A DNA stretch of 64,000 nt from Bacillota bacterium (GTDB taxonomy: Bacteria; Bacillota; Clostridia; Tissierellales; Peptoniphilaceae). A model generated the notes under the pieces. It was given only the letters and a program-made list of their open reading frames with translations. It had not been told where the DNA came from and made no database searches. Both the position numbers and the translations under genes were made by a program. Below are positions 16,259 to 25,647 of this stretch, piece by piece (the stretch's first letter is position 1; each line of letters opens with the position of its first letter). The DNA is taken from assembly GCA_023442775.1 (NCBI GenBank), contig JAEZXH010000019.1:62001-126000 (forward strand). Reading direction: 5' to 3'.

Positions 16259-17847
16259 GATTGTCCTCCTTGGATGCCGAGAATGACGCCGTCGGTGCGC
16301 TTCTCCGTTCCTCCGCTATAGATTTCCCCATGGCGCAAGATAATTTGTCCTCGTCCCATCTCTCGATAGTCGTCGAGGCGGGTGAGGAGGTGTCCCTTCT
16401 CTTCGAGGCCTTGAAGAAGCTCTTGTCCAAATTCTCGTTCTACGTCGAGGCGACACCCCTCCTTCCATTGCCACCTTGGCGCATCGAGGGCCTCTTGGGC
16501 GGTGCAACCCTCGTCGAGGAGCCGCGAGATGACTTGGAGCTGACCCTGGGGCTGCATGAATCCTCCCATGACCCCAAAGGCTCCGAAGGCTTCTCCATCC
16601 TTCGTCATAAAGCCGGGGATGATGGTGTGATAACTGCGCTTGTTGGGACCGACGCAGTTTGGGTGGCCCTTTCGCAGGTTGAAGTTACAGCCCCGGTTGT
16701 TAAGGGCCACGCCCCACTCAGGGACCACGACCCCGCTACCAAAGCCGTCAAAATTCGATTGAATCATCGAGACCATCCGCCCCGCCTCATCGGCGACGGC
16801 GAAGTACACCGTGGAGGGACTGGCCCCAAAGGAGGGCACCGGCGAGGTGGCGCGAGAGGCGATGAGGTCGCGGCGTCCCTGATGATAGGCGGTGTCTAGG
16901 AGCTCCTCCACACTGACCTCCATGTACTCTTGGTCCGCCACCACTTCCTTGATATCCACATAGGCGAGTTTCATCGCCTCGATGAGGGCGTGCTGCCGTT
17001 CGATCTCACTCATCGACTGAAGGTCCATCTCCTCGAGAATTCCAAGGGCGACAAGGACCGCAATGCCGTGGCCGTTGGGGGGAATCTCCCAGACGTCCAC
17101 CCCGCGATAGCGCACGGAGATGGGATCGACAAACATCCCCCGATGCACCTCCAAATCCTCTTTTCTGAAAAATCCCCCAACCTCTCTCATCGTCTCATCG
17201 ATGGCCTCGGCGATTTCTCCTCGGTAGAAGGCCTCTCCCTTCGTCTTTGCAATGGCGCGAAGACTCTTTCCTAGTTCTGGCAAGGAGACGATCTCCCCGG
17301 CTCGGGGGGCGCGCCCCTTTGGTGCAAAGATGGAGAACCAGGGCCCATAGAGGCTTTCTTCTCTGTGGGGCAAAAACCGTTGGAAGGACTCCTCCCAGAG
17401 AAGGGCCAATTGTTCCCCGACGATGAACCCCTCTTCGGCGAGAGAAATCGCCGGGGCGAGGACCTCTTCAAATGCGAGACTCCCGAAGGTCTCGTGAAGG
17501 TCCACCCACCCCGCGACGGCGCCCGGCGTCATGATGGGCAACACCCCGTCCTTTGGGAGGGTCTCACAGGTGGGGCAGTGGTGAAGGTCCAAACGGCGGG
17601 GACTCTTTCCGCTGCCGTTGTACCCGTGAAGTGTCTCCCCGTCCCAATAGAGGCAAAAGAGGTCGGAGCCCAGTCCATTGCAGGTCGGTTCCACCACGGG
17701 AAGTGCCGCCGCCATGGCCACCGCCGCATCCGTGGCATTGCCCCCTTTGCAAAGAATCCTCTCCCCCACTTCACTCGCCGCAGGGCTCGAAGAGGCCACC
17801 ATCGCCCGTCCAAAGGTGAGTCGTCGTTCTGAAGGATAGCGTCCCAC
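16255..17847 (-). CDS. Gamma-glutamyltransferase family protein (YwrD-like)
   Basis: A 530-residue Ntn-hydrolase that matures by self-cleavage. The expected nucleophile is about Thr346 in SPSTVYFAVADEAG, in place of the usual TTHYS motif; upstream marks such as GGNATDAAVA and PGAVAGWVDLHETFG are clear. It lacks an evident signal peptide, as in YwrD, so an intracellular role is likely. The GTG at 17847 has AGGAG ahead; the longer upstream frame runs through a terminator and the luxR gene. It is coupled to cobA. Confidence 0.87.
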   Translation of the reverse strand: MGRYPSERRLTFGRAMVASSSPAASEVGERILCKGGNATDAAVAMAAALPVVEPTCNGLGSDLFCLYWDGETLHGYNGSGKSPRRLDLHHCPTCETLPKDGVLPIMTPGAVAGWVDLHETFGSLAFEEVLAPAISLAEEGFIVGEQLALLWEESFQRFLPHREESLYGPWFSIFAPKGRAPRAGEIVSLPELGKSLRAIAKTKGEAFYRGEIAEAIDETMREVGGFFRKEDLEVHRGMFVDPISVRYRGVDVWEIPPNGHGIAVLVALGILEEMDLQSMSEIERQHALIEAMKLAYVDIKEVVADQEYMEVSVEELLDTAYHQGRRDLIASRATSPVPSFGASPSTVYFAVADEAGRMVSMIQSNFDGFGSGVVVPEWGVALNNRGCNFNLRKGHPNCVGPNKRSYHTIIPGFMTKDGEAFGAFGVMGGFMQPQGQLQVISRLLDEGCTAQEALDAPRWQWKEGCRLDVEREFGQELLQGLEEKGHLLTRLDDYREMGRGQIILRHGEIYSGGTEKRTDGVILGIQGGQS

Positions 17848-17866
17848 TCTGTGCTCCTTTCTAAGC

Positions 17867-17894
17867 AAAAGGCCCGCTCGAGAAGAGACGGACC
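17867..17894 (-). terminator. Probable weak terminator between luxR and ggt
   Basis: GGTCCG/CGGGCC arms with one bulge and a four-T tail on the minus strand. It may separate the regulator genes from ggt-cobA or only attenuate read-through. Confidence 0.45.
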
Positions 17895-18340
17895 TAGCCT
17901 TCGAGGAACGAAAACCGCGCAAAGACTTCGGCGCGATTCGACACCTCGAGTTTCTGATAGAGTATCGTGATGTTGTTCTTGATGGTCTTTTCACTGAGAA
18001 ACAAGGACGAGGCAATCTCGCGGTTGGAGGCACCTGCGAGAATCTGGAGGAGAATCTCCTCCTCCCGCTCGTTTAAGCCCTCAATGAGTACCCGTTCATG
18101 GGAGGGGCCATAGAGGCCATCGAGAAGTGTCTGGATGGCGCGTTTTTCCTCCTCAAGACTTGTCCCCTTTGGCAAGCAATGGACCCCGTCTCCCAACTCT
18201 TCCACGGCAAAGATTTCACCGTCAAAGGCCTCCGGCAACCTCTCTACCACTTCTAGGCCCACCCCATAGACTAAGAGTTCTTGCGCAAACCCCTTGGCCA
18301 AGAGATGAGACGTCGTGATCAGAAGGGCTTTGGCATTCAT
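17894..18340 (-). CDS. LuxR-type HTH transcriptional regulator
   Basis: A 148-residue protein. The C-terminal third (about 85-145) is a LuxR/NarL helix-turn-helix with LNEREEEILLQILAGASNREIA and SLFLSEKTIKNN. The N-terminal part is short and lacks the aspartate triad of a true receiver, so it is unlikely to be phosphorylated in the normal way. It overlaps the lacI stop by four bases and is probably co-transcribed with it. Confidence 0.82.
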   Translation of the reverse strand: MNAKALLITTSHLLAKGFAQELLVYGVGLEVVERLPEAFDGEIFAVEELGDGVHCLPKGTSLEEEKRAIQTLLDGLYGPSHERVLIEGLNEREEEILLQILAGASNREIASSLFLSEKTIKNNITILYQKLEVSNRAEVFARFSFLEG

Positions 18341-19350
18341 GAGAGTTCCTTCACACTGTCTCGTTTAATCACTTCCACGGGCAAGAGCATGGGGTCCTCT
18401 TCCACCCGAACCCCCTTCATCTCAATGGTCTTTAGGAGGCGACGAATGGCGACGGCGCCGATGTCGTAATAGGGCTCCTTCACCGTGGTGAGCCGCGGAC
18501 GGACGAGACCTGCGATATCCGATCCCCCAAAACCACAGACCGACACCTCTCCGGGCACGTCGATGCCGTGGTCGCGGAAGGCGTTTAAGAGATGAATCGC
18601 CAAGAGGTCCTGGGTGCAATAGAAGGCGGTGACCCCCTCCTTCTTCGCCGCCAAGATCTCGGGGAGGATGTCTTGGAGATCCTCTTCTCCCGTCCCCTCG
18701 ATGTAGATGAGAGGCGCGTCGAGGTCGCGCTCAATCATCGCCTGGCGGTACCCCTTAATCTTGTAAATCTCGTTGGTGCGGTCCATGTCCTTTCTCAGGG
18801 CAATGTAACAGATCTTCTTGTGTCCCATCTCCAGGAGATGGTTCGTCATCTTGTAGGAGGCGTCCTTGTTGTTGATGGACACCGTGGGGGCCTCTTCGAT
18901 GTTGTAGAATCGGTTCATCACCAAGTAGGGAATCTTAAACTCGTCGAGCTTGTAGATGAGCTTCTGATTGAGAATCTCCGAGATGACGATGATCCCCTCC
19001 ACTTGCTTTTGGGAGAAGAGTTTCGCAAACTTCAGCTCCACTTCTGGGTCACCATAGGAGCTGGAGAGCAGAATGTCGTAGTTGTACATCCGTCCAATCT
19101 CCTCGACGCCGCGAAGGACCTGGGAGATGTAGTAGTTCCCAATATCGCTGACGATGATGCCGATGAGGTTGGACTTCTTCGTGACGAGACTTCTGGCCAC
19201 TTCATTGGGCTTGTAGTCGAGGACCTCAATGGCGTGAAGGACGCGACGACGCGCCTCTGGGCTGACGGGTTTTGAATCGTTGATGACACGAGAGACCGTA
19301 GAGATGGACACGTCGGCCATCTTGGCCACATCTTTAATCGTAGATGCCAT
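18337..19350 (-). CDS. LacI-family transcriptional regulator
   Basis: A 337-residue repressor with the LacI helix-turn-helix TIKDVAKMADVSISTVSRVI at the N-terminus, the hinge helix NEVARSLVTKKSN, and a periplasmic-binding-like effector domain. No sugar gene is adjacent, so effector and targets are unknown; a global CcpA-like role is possible but unproven. AAAGGAGG precedes the ATG. Confidence 0.9.
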   Translation of the reverse strand: MASTIKDVAKMADVSISTVSRVINDSKPVSPEARRRVLHAIEVLDYKPNEVARSLVTKKSNLIGIIVSDIGNYYISQVLRGVEEIGRMYNYDILLSSSYGDPEVELKFAKLFSQKQVEGIIVISEILNQKLIYKLDEFKIPYLVMNRFYNIEEAPTVSINNKDASYKMTNHLLEMGHKKICYIALRKDMDRTNEIYKIKGYRQAMIERDLDAPLIYIEGTGEEDLQDILPEILAAKKEGVTAFYCTQDLLAIHLLNAFRDHGIDVPGEVSVCGFGGSDIAGLVRPRLTTVKEPYYDIGAVAIRRLLKTIEMKGVRVEEDPMLLPVEVIKRDSVKELS

Positions 19351-19362
19351 GGGGACCTCCTT

Positions 19363-20250
19363 TTAGGTGCATAGGGTCAGGGCGTTCTTGACCACTTGAA
19401 ACGTCATCGGGAGATCTCCTGCTTTCTCGCCATCGACGTCGACGGTCATGGGGCGATCACTGGCAATGGTGACCTTGTCGGTCTTCATGTAGAGGACCTT
19501 ATCGTGGTGGAGATGGTTGCCGAGGGCAAAGGAGCGGAGAATATCAAAGGCCTCGGCAAATTCTACGTTCTTGAGGATGAGCACGTCGAGGAGTCCATCC
19601 TGAATTTCTGCAAGAGGAGCCAGGTTCTTGAATCCCCCGACGGAGGTGGAGTTGGCGACGATGAAAAACGTCGCCTCTTGGGTCATGGTGCCCTCGTCGG
19701 TGGTGATTTCAAAGATGGGGCGCTTCTTCTGTCCGCCCAGGTGTCCAATGAGTTCCTTGAACCCCTCGAGGTAGTAGGCCATGCGCCCGAGAATCGCCTT
19801 CGAGTCATCGCTGACGGTGTAGGCCACCTCGGTGAGAAGCCCCCCTGCGGCGACGTTGATAAAGGGCCGATCGCCTGCGAGGCCCATGTCCACCTCCATG
19901 GTGCGCCGGCGCTTGATCATCTCGTAGAAACTTCGGGTGTCCTGGGGCATGTGAAGGTAGGAGGCGAAGTCGTTGACGGTGCCGCTGGGAAGAATGGCCA
20001 GAGGCGTCTTTCTCCCCGAGCGGTAGATTCCCCCCACCACTTCATTGAGGGTGCCATCGCCGCCGCAGCAGACGATGACATCTTCTCCTTCATAGTGCTC
20101 TGCAAACTGGGTCCCGTCCCCGAGACGATGGGTGAAGAGAAGCTGAATGTCCCAGGGGTCCTCGGACATGTAGTTAATCAGTTGATTCACCTTTAAGAGG
20201 GCATACTCTTTTCCCGACGATGGGTTCGCGATGATTTTCACTCTTCGCAT
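19363..20250 (-). CDS. Diacylglycerol/lipid kinase (YegS/DgkB family)
   Basis: A 295-residue lipid kinase with the family loop CCGGDGTLNEVVGGI near residue 60, PSGTVNDFASYLH, and a C-terminal beta domain. In Gram-positives DgkB recycles diacylglycerol from lipoteichoic acid synthesis. AGGAGG is seven bases from the ATG at 20250; the ATG at 20256 lies almost on top of that site, so I prefer the shorter form. It heads the dgk-lacI-luxR transcript. Confidence 0.88.
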   Translation of the reverse strand: MRRVKIIANPSSGKEYALLKVNQLINYMSEDPWDIQLLFTHRLGDGTQFAEHYEGEDVIVCCGGDGTLNEVVGGIYRSGRKTPLAILPSGTVNDFASYLHMPQDTRSFYEMIKRRRTMEVDMGLAGDRPFINVAAGGLLTEVAYTVSDDSKAILGRMAYYLEGFKELIGHLGGQKKRPIFEITTDEGTMTQEATFFIVANSTSVGGFKNLAPLAEIQDGLLDVLILKNVEFAEAFDILRSFALGNHLHHDKVLYMKTDKVTIASDRPMTVDVDGEKAGDLPMTFQVVKNALTLCT

Positions 20251-20273
20251 GTCCATTCCTCCTCATATCCTCA

Positions 20274-20302
20274 ATTATATCCATCGTGGAAAAGTTTGTC
20301 CA
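20274..20302 (-). promoter_or_regulatory. Promoter of the lipid kinase-lacI-luxR operon
   Basis: TGGACA and TATAAT on the minus strand at 17-base spacing, about 24 bases before the kinase start. Confidence 0.75.
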
Positions 20303-20310
20303 CCTCGAAC

Positions 20311-20347
20311 AAAAAAAGAGGCGGAATTCTGAGATTCTCGCCTCTTT
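20311..20347 (-). terminator. Terminator of the YtxH-DUF948 operon
   Basis: AAAGAGGCG and CGCCTCTTT arms are followed by a T run on the minus strand. Confidence 0.88.
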
Positions 20348-20353
20348 ATCCTC

Positions 20354-20848
20354 TTATCGACTGAGGAAAACGTCACGCAATGCCTCGACGACTTCGCGCA
20401 AAATGTAGAAGTAGTCGATGACGTTGTTCGCATTGATGGAGATCGTCTTCGCCGTATCGGAGATGTTTCCAGAGATGTCGTTGACGGTGTTGGAGACGAC
20501 GAGGGCCGTCGTGTCCAGACGATGGGAAATACCGTCGACGGTATCGGAAACATTGCTCATGGTCGCCGCGAGCTTTTGCACCTCGGGTTTGATTTCGCCG
20601 ACGAGGTGATTTGCTTCACCGCTCATCACGGCCACATCGGAGCTGATCTTGTTGGCATTTTGTGCAATCTGTGGCACCTGCTTGATGGTGTCGTTGATCG
20701 CGACTTCATTGGCGTCGAGAAGATCCTTGATGGATCCGGTGATCTTCAGCACATTCTTGAGCACAAGCGCCAGATAGATCAGTACCCCCGCTCCTGCAAG
20801 ATACAGGACAATCTTCAGAAGATCCTGTAGGGTAATGGTCGTATTCAT
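20354..20848 (-). CDS. DUF948-like membrane-anchored coiled-coil protein
   Basis: A 164-residue protein with one N-terminal membrane helix (about 10-30) followed by a long amphipathic helical region with heptad-like repeats (residues 35-150), as in DUF948 proteins. Function is unknown; such genes usually sit next to YtxH-type genes, as here, and are linked to cell-envelope stress. AAGAAGGA precedes the ATG. Confidence 0.75.
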   Translation of the reverse strand: MNTTITLQDLLKIVLYLAGAGVLIYLALVLKNVLKITGSIKDLLDANEVAINDTIKQVPQIAQNANKISSDVAVMSGEANHLVGEIKPEVQKLAATMSNVSDTVDGISHRLDTTALVVSNTVNDISGNISDTAKTISINANNVIDYFYILREVVEALRDVFLSR

Positions 20849-20869
20849 GGTGTCCTTCTTTCTGTGCTC

Positions 20870-21430
20870 TTACTTGTCCTTGACTTCCTTCTCAATCTTT
20901 GCGCTGGACTTCTTGGCCTCAGCTTCGACCTTCTTTGCAGATTCCTTGGCCTGATCTGCCACGTCCTTTGCGGAGCTCTTGGCCTGGTCGGCAACGTCCT
21001 TGGCGGCGTCTTTGACTTCTTCGCCAGTGGCCTTCAATTGGGCCTTCACTTCTTCCCCACTGTCGCGGACGATTTCACCGATGGCGTCGGCCTTAGCCTT
21101 TGCGATTTCGATGTCGTCGAGGACTTCGTCCTTCTTGATGGCGGCGCGAAGCTTCAGATCCTCGTAGGTGCTCTTGACGGCTTCAGAGGCTTCGTAGGCC
21201 TTGTATTGAACGGTCTCAGCCGCATCGCGAGCAGCTTCTTGTCCCTTTTGAGCGAGTTCACGGCTCTTCTCAGAGATTTGTTCACGGGTTTCTTCCCCAG
21301 ATTGAGGAGCGAACAAAATGCCGAGAGCAGCGCCGGCGAGACCACCAAGGGCCACTTTGGAAGCAGCGTCAATGCGACGTTGACGACGGACTTCTCTTCT
21401 CTTGCTTTCAATCAAGTCAAATAAGCTCAT
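20870..21430 (-). CDS. YtxH domain-containing protein
   Basis: A 186-residue protein. The N-terminal glycine-rich hairpin segment LGGLAGAALGILFAPQSGEE is the YtxH hallmark. The rest is highly charged and helical, rich in Ala, Lys and Glu; near the C-terminus the segment AKDVADQAKSSAKDVADQAK shows a short tandem duplication. LEA-like helices of this kind are stress-related in Bacillus. It forms a two-gene unit with the DUF948-like gene. Confidence 0.82.
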   Translation of the reverse strand: MSLFDLIESKRREVRRQRRIDAASKVALGGLAGAALGILFAPQSGEETREQISEKSRELAQKGQEAARDAAETVQYKAYEASEAVKSTYEDLKLRAAIKKDEVLDDIEIAKAKADAIGEIVRDSGEEVKAQLKATGEEVKDAAKDVADQAKSSAKDVADQAKESAKKVEAEAKKSSAKIEKEVKDK

Positions 21431-21580
21431 AAGTAACTCTCCTTCTTCTACCTTTCGGGTGATTTGCTGTTTATAGTATACCCGATAGCATTGGTTTCAA
21501 TCACCTTCCGAGAAAAAATCCAAGGGGTCTCGATTTTCTTTTGTCCCTGGGCTATGATGGGAGAAGAAAGAGAGGTCTCT

Positions 21581-22375
21581 ATGTTTGACTATCACATTCA
21601 CAGTACCTTCAGCATCGACTCAAAAGAAGACCCACGACATATCTTGACCGCCGCCCGTGAGCACGGCATCAAACACCTCGCCATCACGGACCACATGGAC
21701 CCCTATCCCACGGAACACCCCCATGAAGCATCTTTTCCCATCGCCGACTATTTCACGACCTGGGAGGCCTTGGGAGAGGAATTTTCTGATCTCGACTTCT
21801 CCATCGGCATGGAACTCGGCCTTCAAGAGGGCCTCGGCCCTTCGAATGACGCCTTGGTCTCCGCCTGGGATTTTGATGTTGTCCTCGGGAGCATTCACGC
21901 CGCAGAGGGGGAGGACGCGGTGATGGGAAGCTTCTTAAAACGATACACCCCCGCCGATGCCATGGCCCGCTATTTTGAGGCGACTCGCGCTTCCATTCTC
22001 GAACACGAGAACTTTCACGTCCTGGGGCACCTGGATTATCTCGAGCGCTATCTTCCCAAGGACTCTCCCCTCCCCCCAGCCTCCACCTACGAAGAAATCG
22101 TCCGCGAGATCTTTTCCCTCCTCATCAAAAAGGGCAAGGGCATTGAAATCAACACGGGAGGCCATCGTCGAGGGCTCCCCGAATTTCATCCCAAGACCCA
22201 TTACTTAAAGATCTACCGCGAACTCGGCGGAGAAATCTTAACCATTGGAAGCGATGCCCACTTTGCCAAGGATGTCGGCTCCTACGCAAAGGAGGCCATG
22301 GCTCTGGCCCAGTCCTTGGGCTTTTCTTCCATTACTACCTTCAAAAAGGGACAACCCATCTTTCACGCCATCTAA
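21581..22375 (+). CDS. PHP-domain histidinol-phosphatase-like hydrolase
   Basis: A 264-residue PHP phosphoesterase resembling HisK. Metal-binding motifs are FDYHIHSTFSID at the start, HLAITDHMD, the EHENFHVLGHLDYLERY segment and TIGSDAHFAKDVG near the end. It may remove phosphate from histidinol phosphate, but no his gene is near and the family acts on other substrates too. The ATG at 21581 lies six bases after AGAGG; the longer frame begins in low-coding sequence before a TATGAT -10. Confidence 0.83.
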   Translation: MFDYHIHSTFSIDSKEDPRHILTAAREHGIKHLAITDHMDPYPTEHPHEASFPIADYFTTWEALGEEFSDLDFSIGMELGLQEGLGPSNDALVSAWDFDVVLGSIHAAEGEDAVMGSFLKRYTPADAMARYFEATRASILEHENFHVLGHLDYLERYLPKDSPLPPASTYEEIVREIFSLLIKKGKGIEINTGGHRRGLPEFHPKTHYLKIYRELGGEILTIGSDAHFAKDVGSYAKEAMALAQSLGFSSITTFKKGQPIFHAI

Positions 22376-22399
22376 AAAAGCACCCCTCGGGGTGCTTTT
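22374..22399. terminator. Bidirectional terminator, glycolytic operon and PHP gene
   Basis: GCACCCC and GGGGTGC arms with an A run on the left and TTTT on the right. It serves both converging transcripts; the sixA stop codon overlaps it. Confidence 0.88.
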
Positions 22400-22847
22400 A
22401 TCGTCTGCGCCAAGCGACGAGTTCTCCATCGATGAGGTCCTCATCGAGGGCAATGGTGAAGAAGTCTCCCGTGTGGACATAGGGCCGCTCTCCTGTGAGG
22501 CGATTCACCATGTCTCCAATAAATGGCTCGTGGGTGACGACGACCACGTGCACCGTGGCGGGCATGGTTTGAAGGGCTCGCATCAGGTAGGAGGAGTTGG
22601 TCACCGTCAGATACTCGGCAATCTTCACCGGTGCGCGGAGATAGCGTTTCACAATCTCTGCGGTCTGTCGCGTCCGCAAAAAAGGACTGGCCCAGATCTC
22701 GAGAGGCTCCCCAGAAAAGGAGAGGCTTGAGAAGGTCTCACTGATGTCCAGACGCCCCCTTGCGGTGAGGGGGCGTTTCTGGTCCGCATCCATGGTACAG
22801 CTGCCCATGGGCTGGGCCTCTCCATGGCGAAGGAGGGTCAGCTTCAT
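22398..22847 (-). CDS. sixA: SixA-type histidine phosphatase
   Basis: A 149-residue RHG-motif phosphatase: LTLLRHGEAQPMG at the N-terminus with the catalytic histidine, ASPFLRTRQTA, and the second histidine in VVVTHEPFIGD. SixA removes phosphate from phosphohistidine proteins in other bacteria. It starts within the eno stop (ATGA) and has no ribosome site of its own, so translation is coupled. Its place at the end of the glycolytic operon is unusual. Confidence 0.85.
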   Translation of the reverse strand: MKLTLLRHGEAQPMGSCTMDADQKRPLTARGRLDISETFSSLSFSGEPLEIWASPFLRTRQTAEIVKRYLRAPVKIAEYLTVTNSSYLMRALQTMPATVHVVVVTHEPFIGDMVNRLTGERPYVHTGDFFTIALDEDLIDGELVAWRRR

Positions 22848-24124
22848 GCGAGGTTCGTAAAGGTGGCGCCACCGGGATAGACGGCGACTTCACCGAGACC
22901 GTCTTCAAGGCGCAACAGTTCATTGTACTTTGCCACCCGGTCCGTGCGGGCAGGGGCTCCCGTCTTAATCTGCCCCGTGTTGAGGGCGACAGCGAGATCT
23001 GCAATGGTGGCGTCTTCCGTCTCTCCAGAACGGTGGGAGATGATGGCTCCCATGCGGTGACGCTTCGCCATTTCCACCGCCTCCAAGGTCTCGCTCAAGG
23101 TCCCGATTTGGTTGAGCTTGACGAGAATGGCGTTGGAGACGCCGCGGCGAATCCCCTCTTCGAGACGCTTGGGGTTGGTGACGAAGAGGTCGTCGCCGAC
23201 GAGTTGAATCCGCCCGCCGAGGCGTTCGGTGAGGACCTTCCAGCCCTCCCAGTCGTCTTCCGAGAGGCCGTCTTCAATGGAGATGATGGGATAGCGATCC
23301 ACCAAGTCCTCATAGTAGGAGACGAGTTCTTCTGCAGAGAAGCTCTTCCCTTCCCCGGCGAGGGTGTAGGTCCCCTCTTCATAGAGTTCCGTCGCCGCCA
23401 CGTCGAGGGCGAGGAGCACGTCGCCGCCGGGACGGTATCCCGCCTTTTCGATGGCTTGGACGATGACCTTCAGCGCCTCTTCGTTGCTCTCGAGGTTCGG
23501 TGCAAATCCACCCTCGTCGCCAATGGCGGTGGAGAGGCCGCGGTCCTTCAACACCGTCTTCAAGGAGTGGTAAATTTCCGCGCCCATCTGAAGGGCTTCG
23601 GCGAAGGTCTCGGCTCCCACGGGCATGACCATGAACTCTTGGATGTCCACGTTGTTGTCCGCGTGTTCTCCCCCGTTCAAGATGTTCATCATGGGCACGG
23701 GGAGAGTCTTCGCCCCGACACCGCCGAGGTAGCGATAGAGGGGGACGTCGAGTTCGTCCGCAGCGGCTTTTGCCACGGCAAGAGACACCGCCAAGGTGGC
23801 ATTTGCGCCAAACTGAGACTTGTTTTCCGTCCCGTCGAGGGCGATCATTTCCTTGTCAATGCCCTCTTGGTCAAAGACGTCGTAGAAGAGGAGGGCTTCG
23901 GCGATGGGACCGTTGACGTTTTGCACGGCCTTCAAGACGCCCTTTCCGCCATAGGCCTTTTCCTTATCGCGCAGCTCCACCGCTTCGTGGGCTCCCGTCG
24001 ACGCCCCAGAGGGGACGCTGGCGCGGCCAAACCCGCCGGCTTCCGTTCGCACTTCCACTTCCACCGTGGGATTTCCACGGGAGTCGAGAATCTGTCTTGC
24101 GTAGATGTCTACAATCGCACTCAT
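22844..24124 (-). CDS. eno: Enolase
   Basis: A 426-residue enolase converting 2-phosphoglycerate to phosphoenolpyruvate. Marks are ARQILDSRGNPTVEVEV, GASTGAHEAVELRD, the metal ligands around LALDVAATE, SIEDGLSEDDW and GDDLFVTN, and the SHRSGETED loop. It overlaps gpmI by four bases and sixA by four bases in the cggR operon. Confidence 0.97.
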   Translation of the reverse strand: MSAIVDIYARQILDSRGNPTVEVEVRTEAGGFGRASVPSGASTGAHEAVELRDKEKAYGGKGVLKAVQNVNGPIAEALLFYDVFDQEGIDKEMIALDGTENKSQFGANATLAVSLAVAKAAADELDVPLYRYLGGVGAKTLPVPMMNILNGGEHADNNVDIQEFMVMPVGAETFAEALQMGAEIYHSLKTVLKDRGLSTAIGDEGGFAPNLESNEEALKVIVQAIEKAGYRPGGDVLLALDVAATELYEEGTYTLAGEGKSFSAEELVSYYEDLVDRYPIISIEDGLSEDDWEGWKVLTERLGGRIQLVGDDLFVTNPKRLEEGIRRGVSNAILVKLNQIGTLSETLEAVEMAKRHRMGAIISHRSGETEDATIADLAVALNTGQIKTGAPARTDRVAKYNELLRLEDGLGEVAVYPGGATFTNLA

Positions 24125-25647
24125 GCTTCGACCTCCTCATCGGTCCACAAATTTTCTCCACTCATCTGCACTGGAACCTCAAGTCCCATCAAGGTGAGAA
24201 TCGTCGGTGCCAAATCGGCAAGGCGACCCTCTTTCATCGAACCCTTAAAGCCGTAGCCATAGAGGGGGACGATGTTGGTGGTGTGACTCGTCACAGGTCC
24301 CGACTCGTCAAACATCACTTCACAGTTGCCGTGATCGGCGGTGATAATCGCCGCGCCGCCCACCTTGTCTAGAGCCTCGAGAATGCGCCCAAGACAGGTA
24401 TCCACGGTCTCCACCGCTTTGATGGCGGCACTCAGGACCCCAGTGTGTCCCACCATGTCGGGATTGGCGAAGTTGAGCATGATAAAGTCGAAGTGTTCCG
24501 CCTCAATCTGCTCCACCACCTTATCCGTGACTTCGATGGCACTCATCTCGGGTTTTAAGTCATAGGTGGCCACCTTCGGCGAGGGGACGAGAATCCGCTC
24601 TTCCCCAGGATAAGGGGCCTCGATGCCTCCGTTTAAGAAGAAGGTCACGTGGGCGTATTTTTCCGTCTCTGCAATCCGCAGCTGGGTCTTTCCCTGCTCC
24701 GAGAGATATTGACCCAAGGTCTCTTCGGGGATGATGTCGTGATAGGCCACTTTCACGTGGGGAATGGTGACGTCGTATTGGGTCATGGTGACGAAATCCC
24801 CAGTGTAGTCTGCCCGTTCAAAGGCAGCGAAGGCCTCGTCCACGATGGCACGGGTGATTTGACGCGCCCGGTCGGAACGGAAGTTGAAGAAGATGACCGG
24901 ATCCTCTTTTCGAATCGTGGCCTCGAGGCCCTTCTTCACCATCATCGGCAGGAATTCGTCGGTGACTCCCTCGTCGTAATTCTTCTTCACCCCGGCGATG
25001 AGGTCCTCTTCCAGGCGCCCCTCGCCATAGACGAGACCACGATAGGCCATCTCGGTGCGCTCCCAGCGGTTGTCCCGGTCCATGGCGTAGTAGCGTCCAC
25101 AGACCGTGGCCAGGGTGCCCACTCCCTCGGTGGCACAGTAGTCCTGAAGTTCTTGCAGGTCTTCGTAGGCGCTCTCCGGAGCCACGTCCCGGCCGTCGGT
25201 AAAGGCGTGGATGAAGACCTCGGGAACCTCTTCTCTCTTCGCCATGGCGATGAGACCCTTCAGGTGATCCATGTGGGAGTGGACGCCCCCCTTGGAGACG
25301 AGGCCCATGAGGTGCAAACGCCCGGTGAGACGCGCCTTTTCCATGGCCTCGAGGAAGGCCTCGTTCTTAAAGAAGGAACCCTCCTCAATGTCCCTGGTGA
25401 TCCGGGTGAGGTTTTGGTACATGATGCGCCCGGCCCCAATGTTTAAGTGGCCCACCTCGGAATTGCCCATCTGCCCCTCGGGAAGGCCCACGTCGTAGCC
25501 CGAGGCGTGAAGAGAGGAGACGATGGCCTCTTTCTTCAATCGGTCGAGGACCGGGGTCTTCGCCTGGGTCACCGCGTTGGCGGGGCCGGGGGCGGTGGTC
25601 CCAAATCCATCGAGGATGATGAGCATCATCGGACGTCTATGCCCCAT
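24121..25647 (-). CDS. gpmI: 2,3-bisphosphoglycerate-independent phosphoglycerate mutase
   Basis: A 508-residue alkaline-phosphatase-superfamily mutase with two Mn ions. The first metal aspartate is in LIILDGFG and the phosphoserine in QMGNSEVGHLNIGAGR; DGRDVAPESA and the TADHGN metal site follow. The ATG at 25647 overlaps the tpiA stop by eleven bases and gives the normal family length; a longer frame reaching 25719 lies inside tpiA. Confidence 0.95.
   Translation of the reverse strand: MGHRRPMMLIILDGFGTTAPGPANAVTQAKTPVLDRLKKEAIVSSLHASGYDVGLPEGQMGNSEVGHLNIGAGRIMYQNLTRITRDIEEGSFFKNEAFLEAMEKARLTGRLHLMGLVSKGGVHSHMDHLKGLIAMAKREEVPEVFIHAFTDGRDVAPESAYEDLQELQDYCATEGVGTLATVCGRYYAMDRDNRWERTEMAYRGLVYGEGRLEEDLIAGVKKNYDEGVTDEFLPMMVKKGLEATIRKEDPVIFFNFRSDRARQITRAIVDEAFAAFERADYTGDFVTMTQYDVTIPHVKVAYHDIIPEETLGQYLSEQGKTQLRIAETEKYAHVTFFLNGGIEAPYPGEERILVPSPKVATYDLKPEMSAIEVTDKVVEQIEAEHFDFIMLNFANPDMVGHTGVLSAAIKAVETVDTCLGRILEALDKVGGAAIITADHGNCEVMFDESGPVTSHTTNIVPLYGYGFKGSMKEGRLADLAPTILTLMGLEVPVQMSGENLWTDEEVEA

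Noticed and set aside
17847..18033. Longer ggt product starting at 18033
   Set aside because: The added 62 residues are Arg/Ser-rich shadow sequence lying within luxR and across a terminator.
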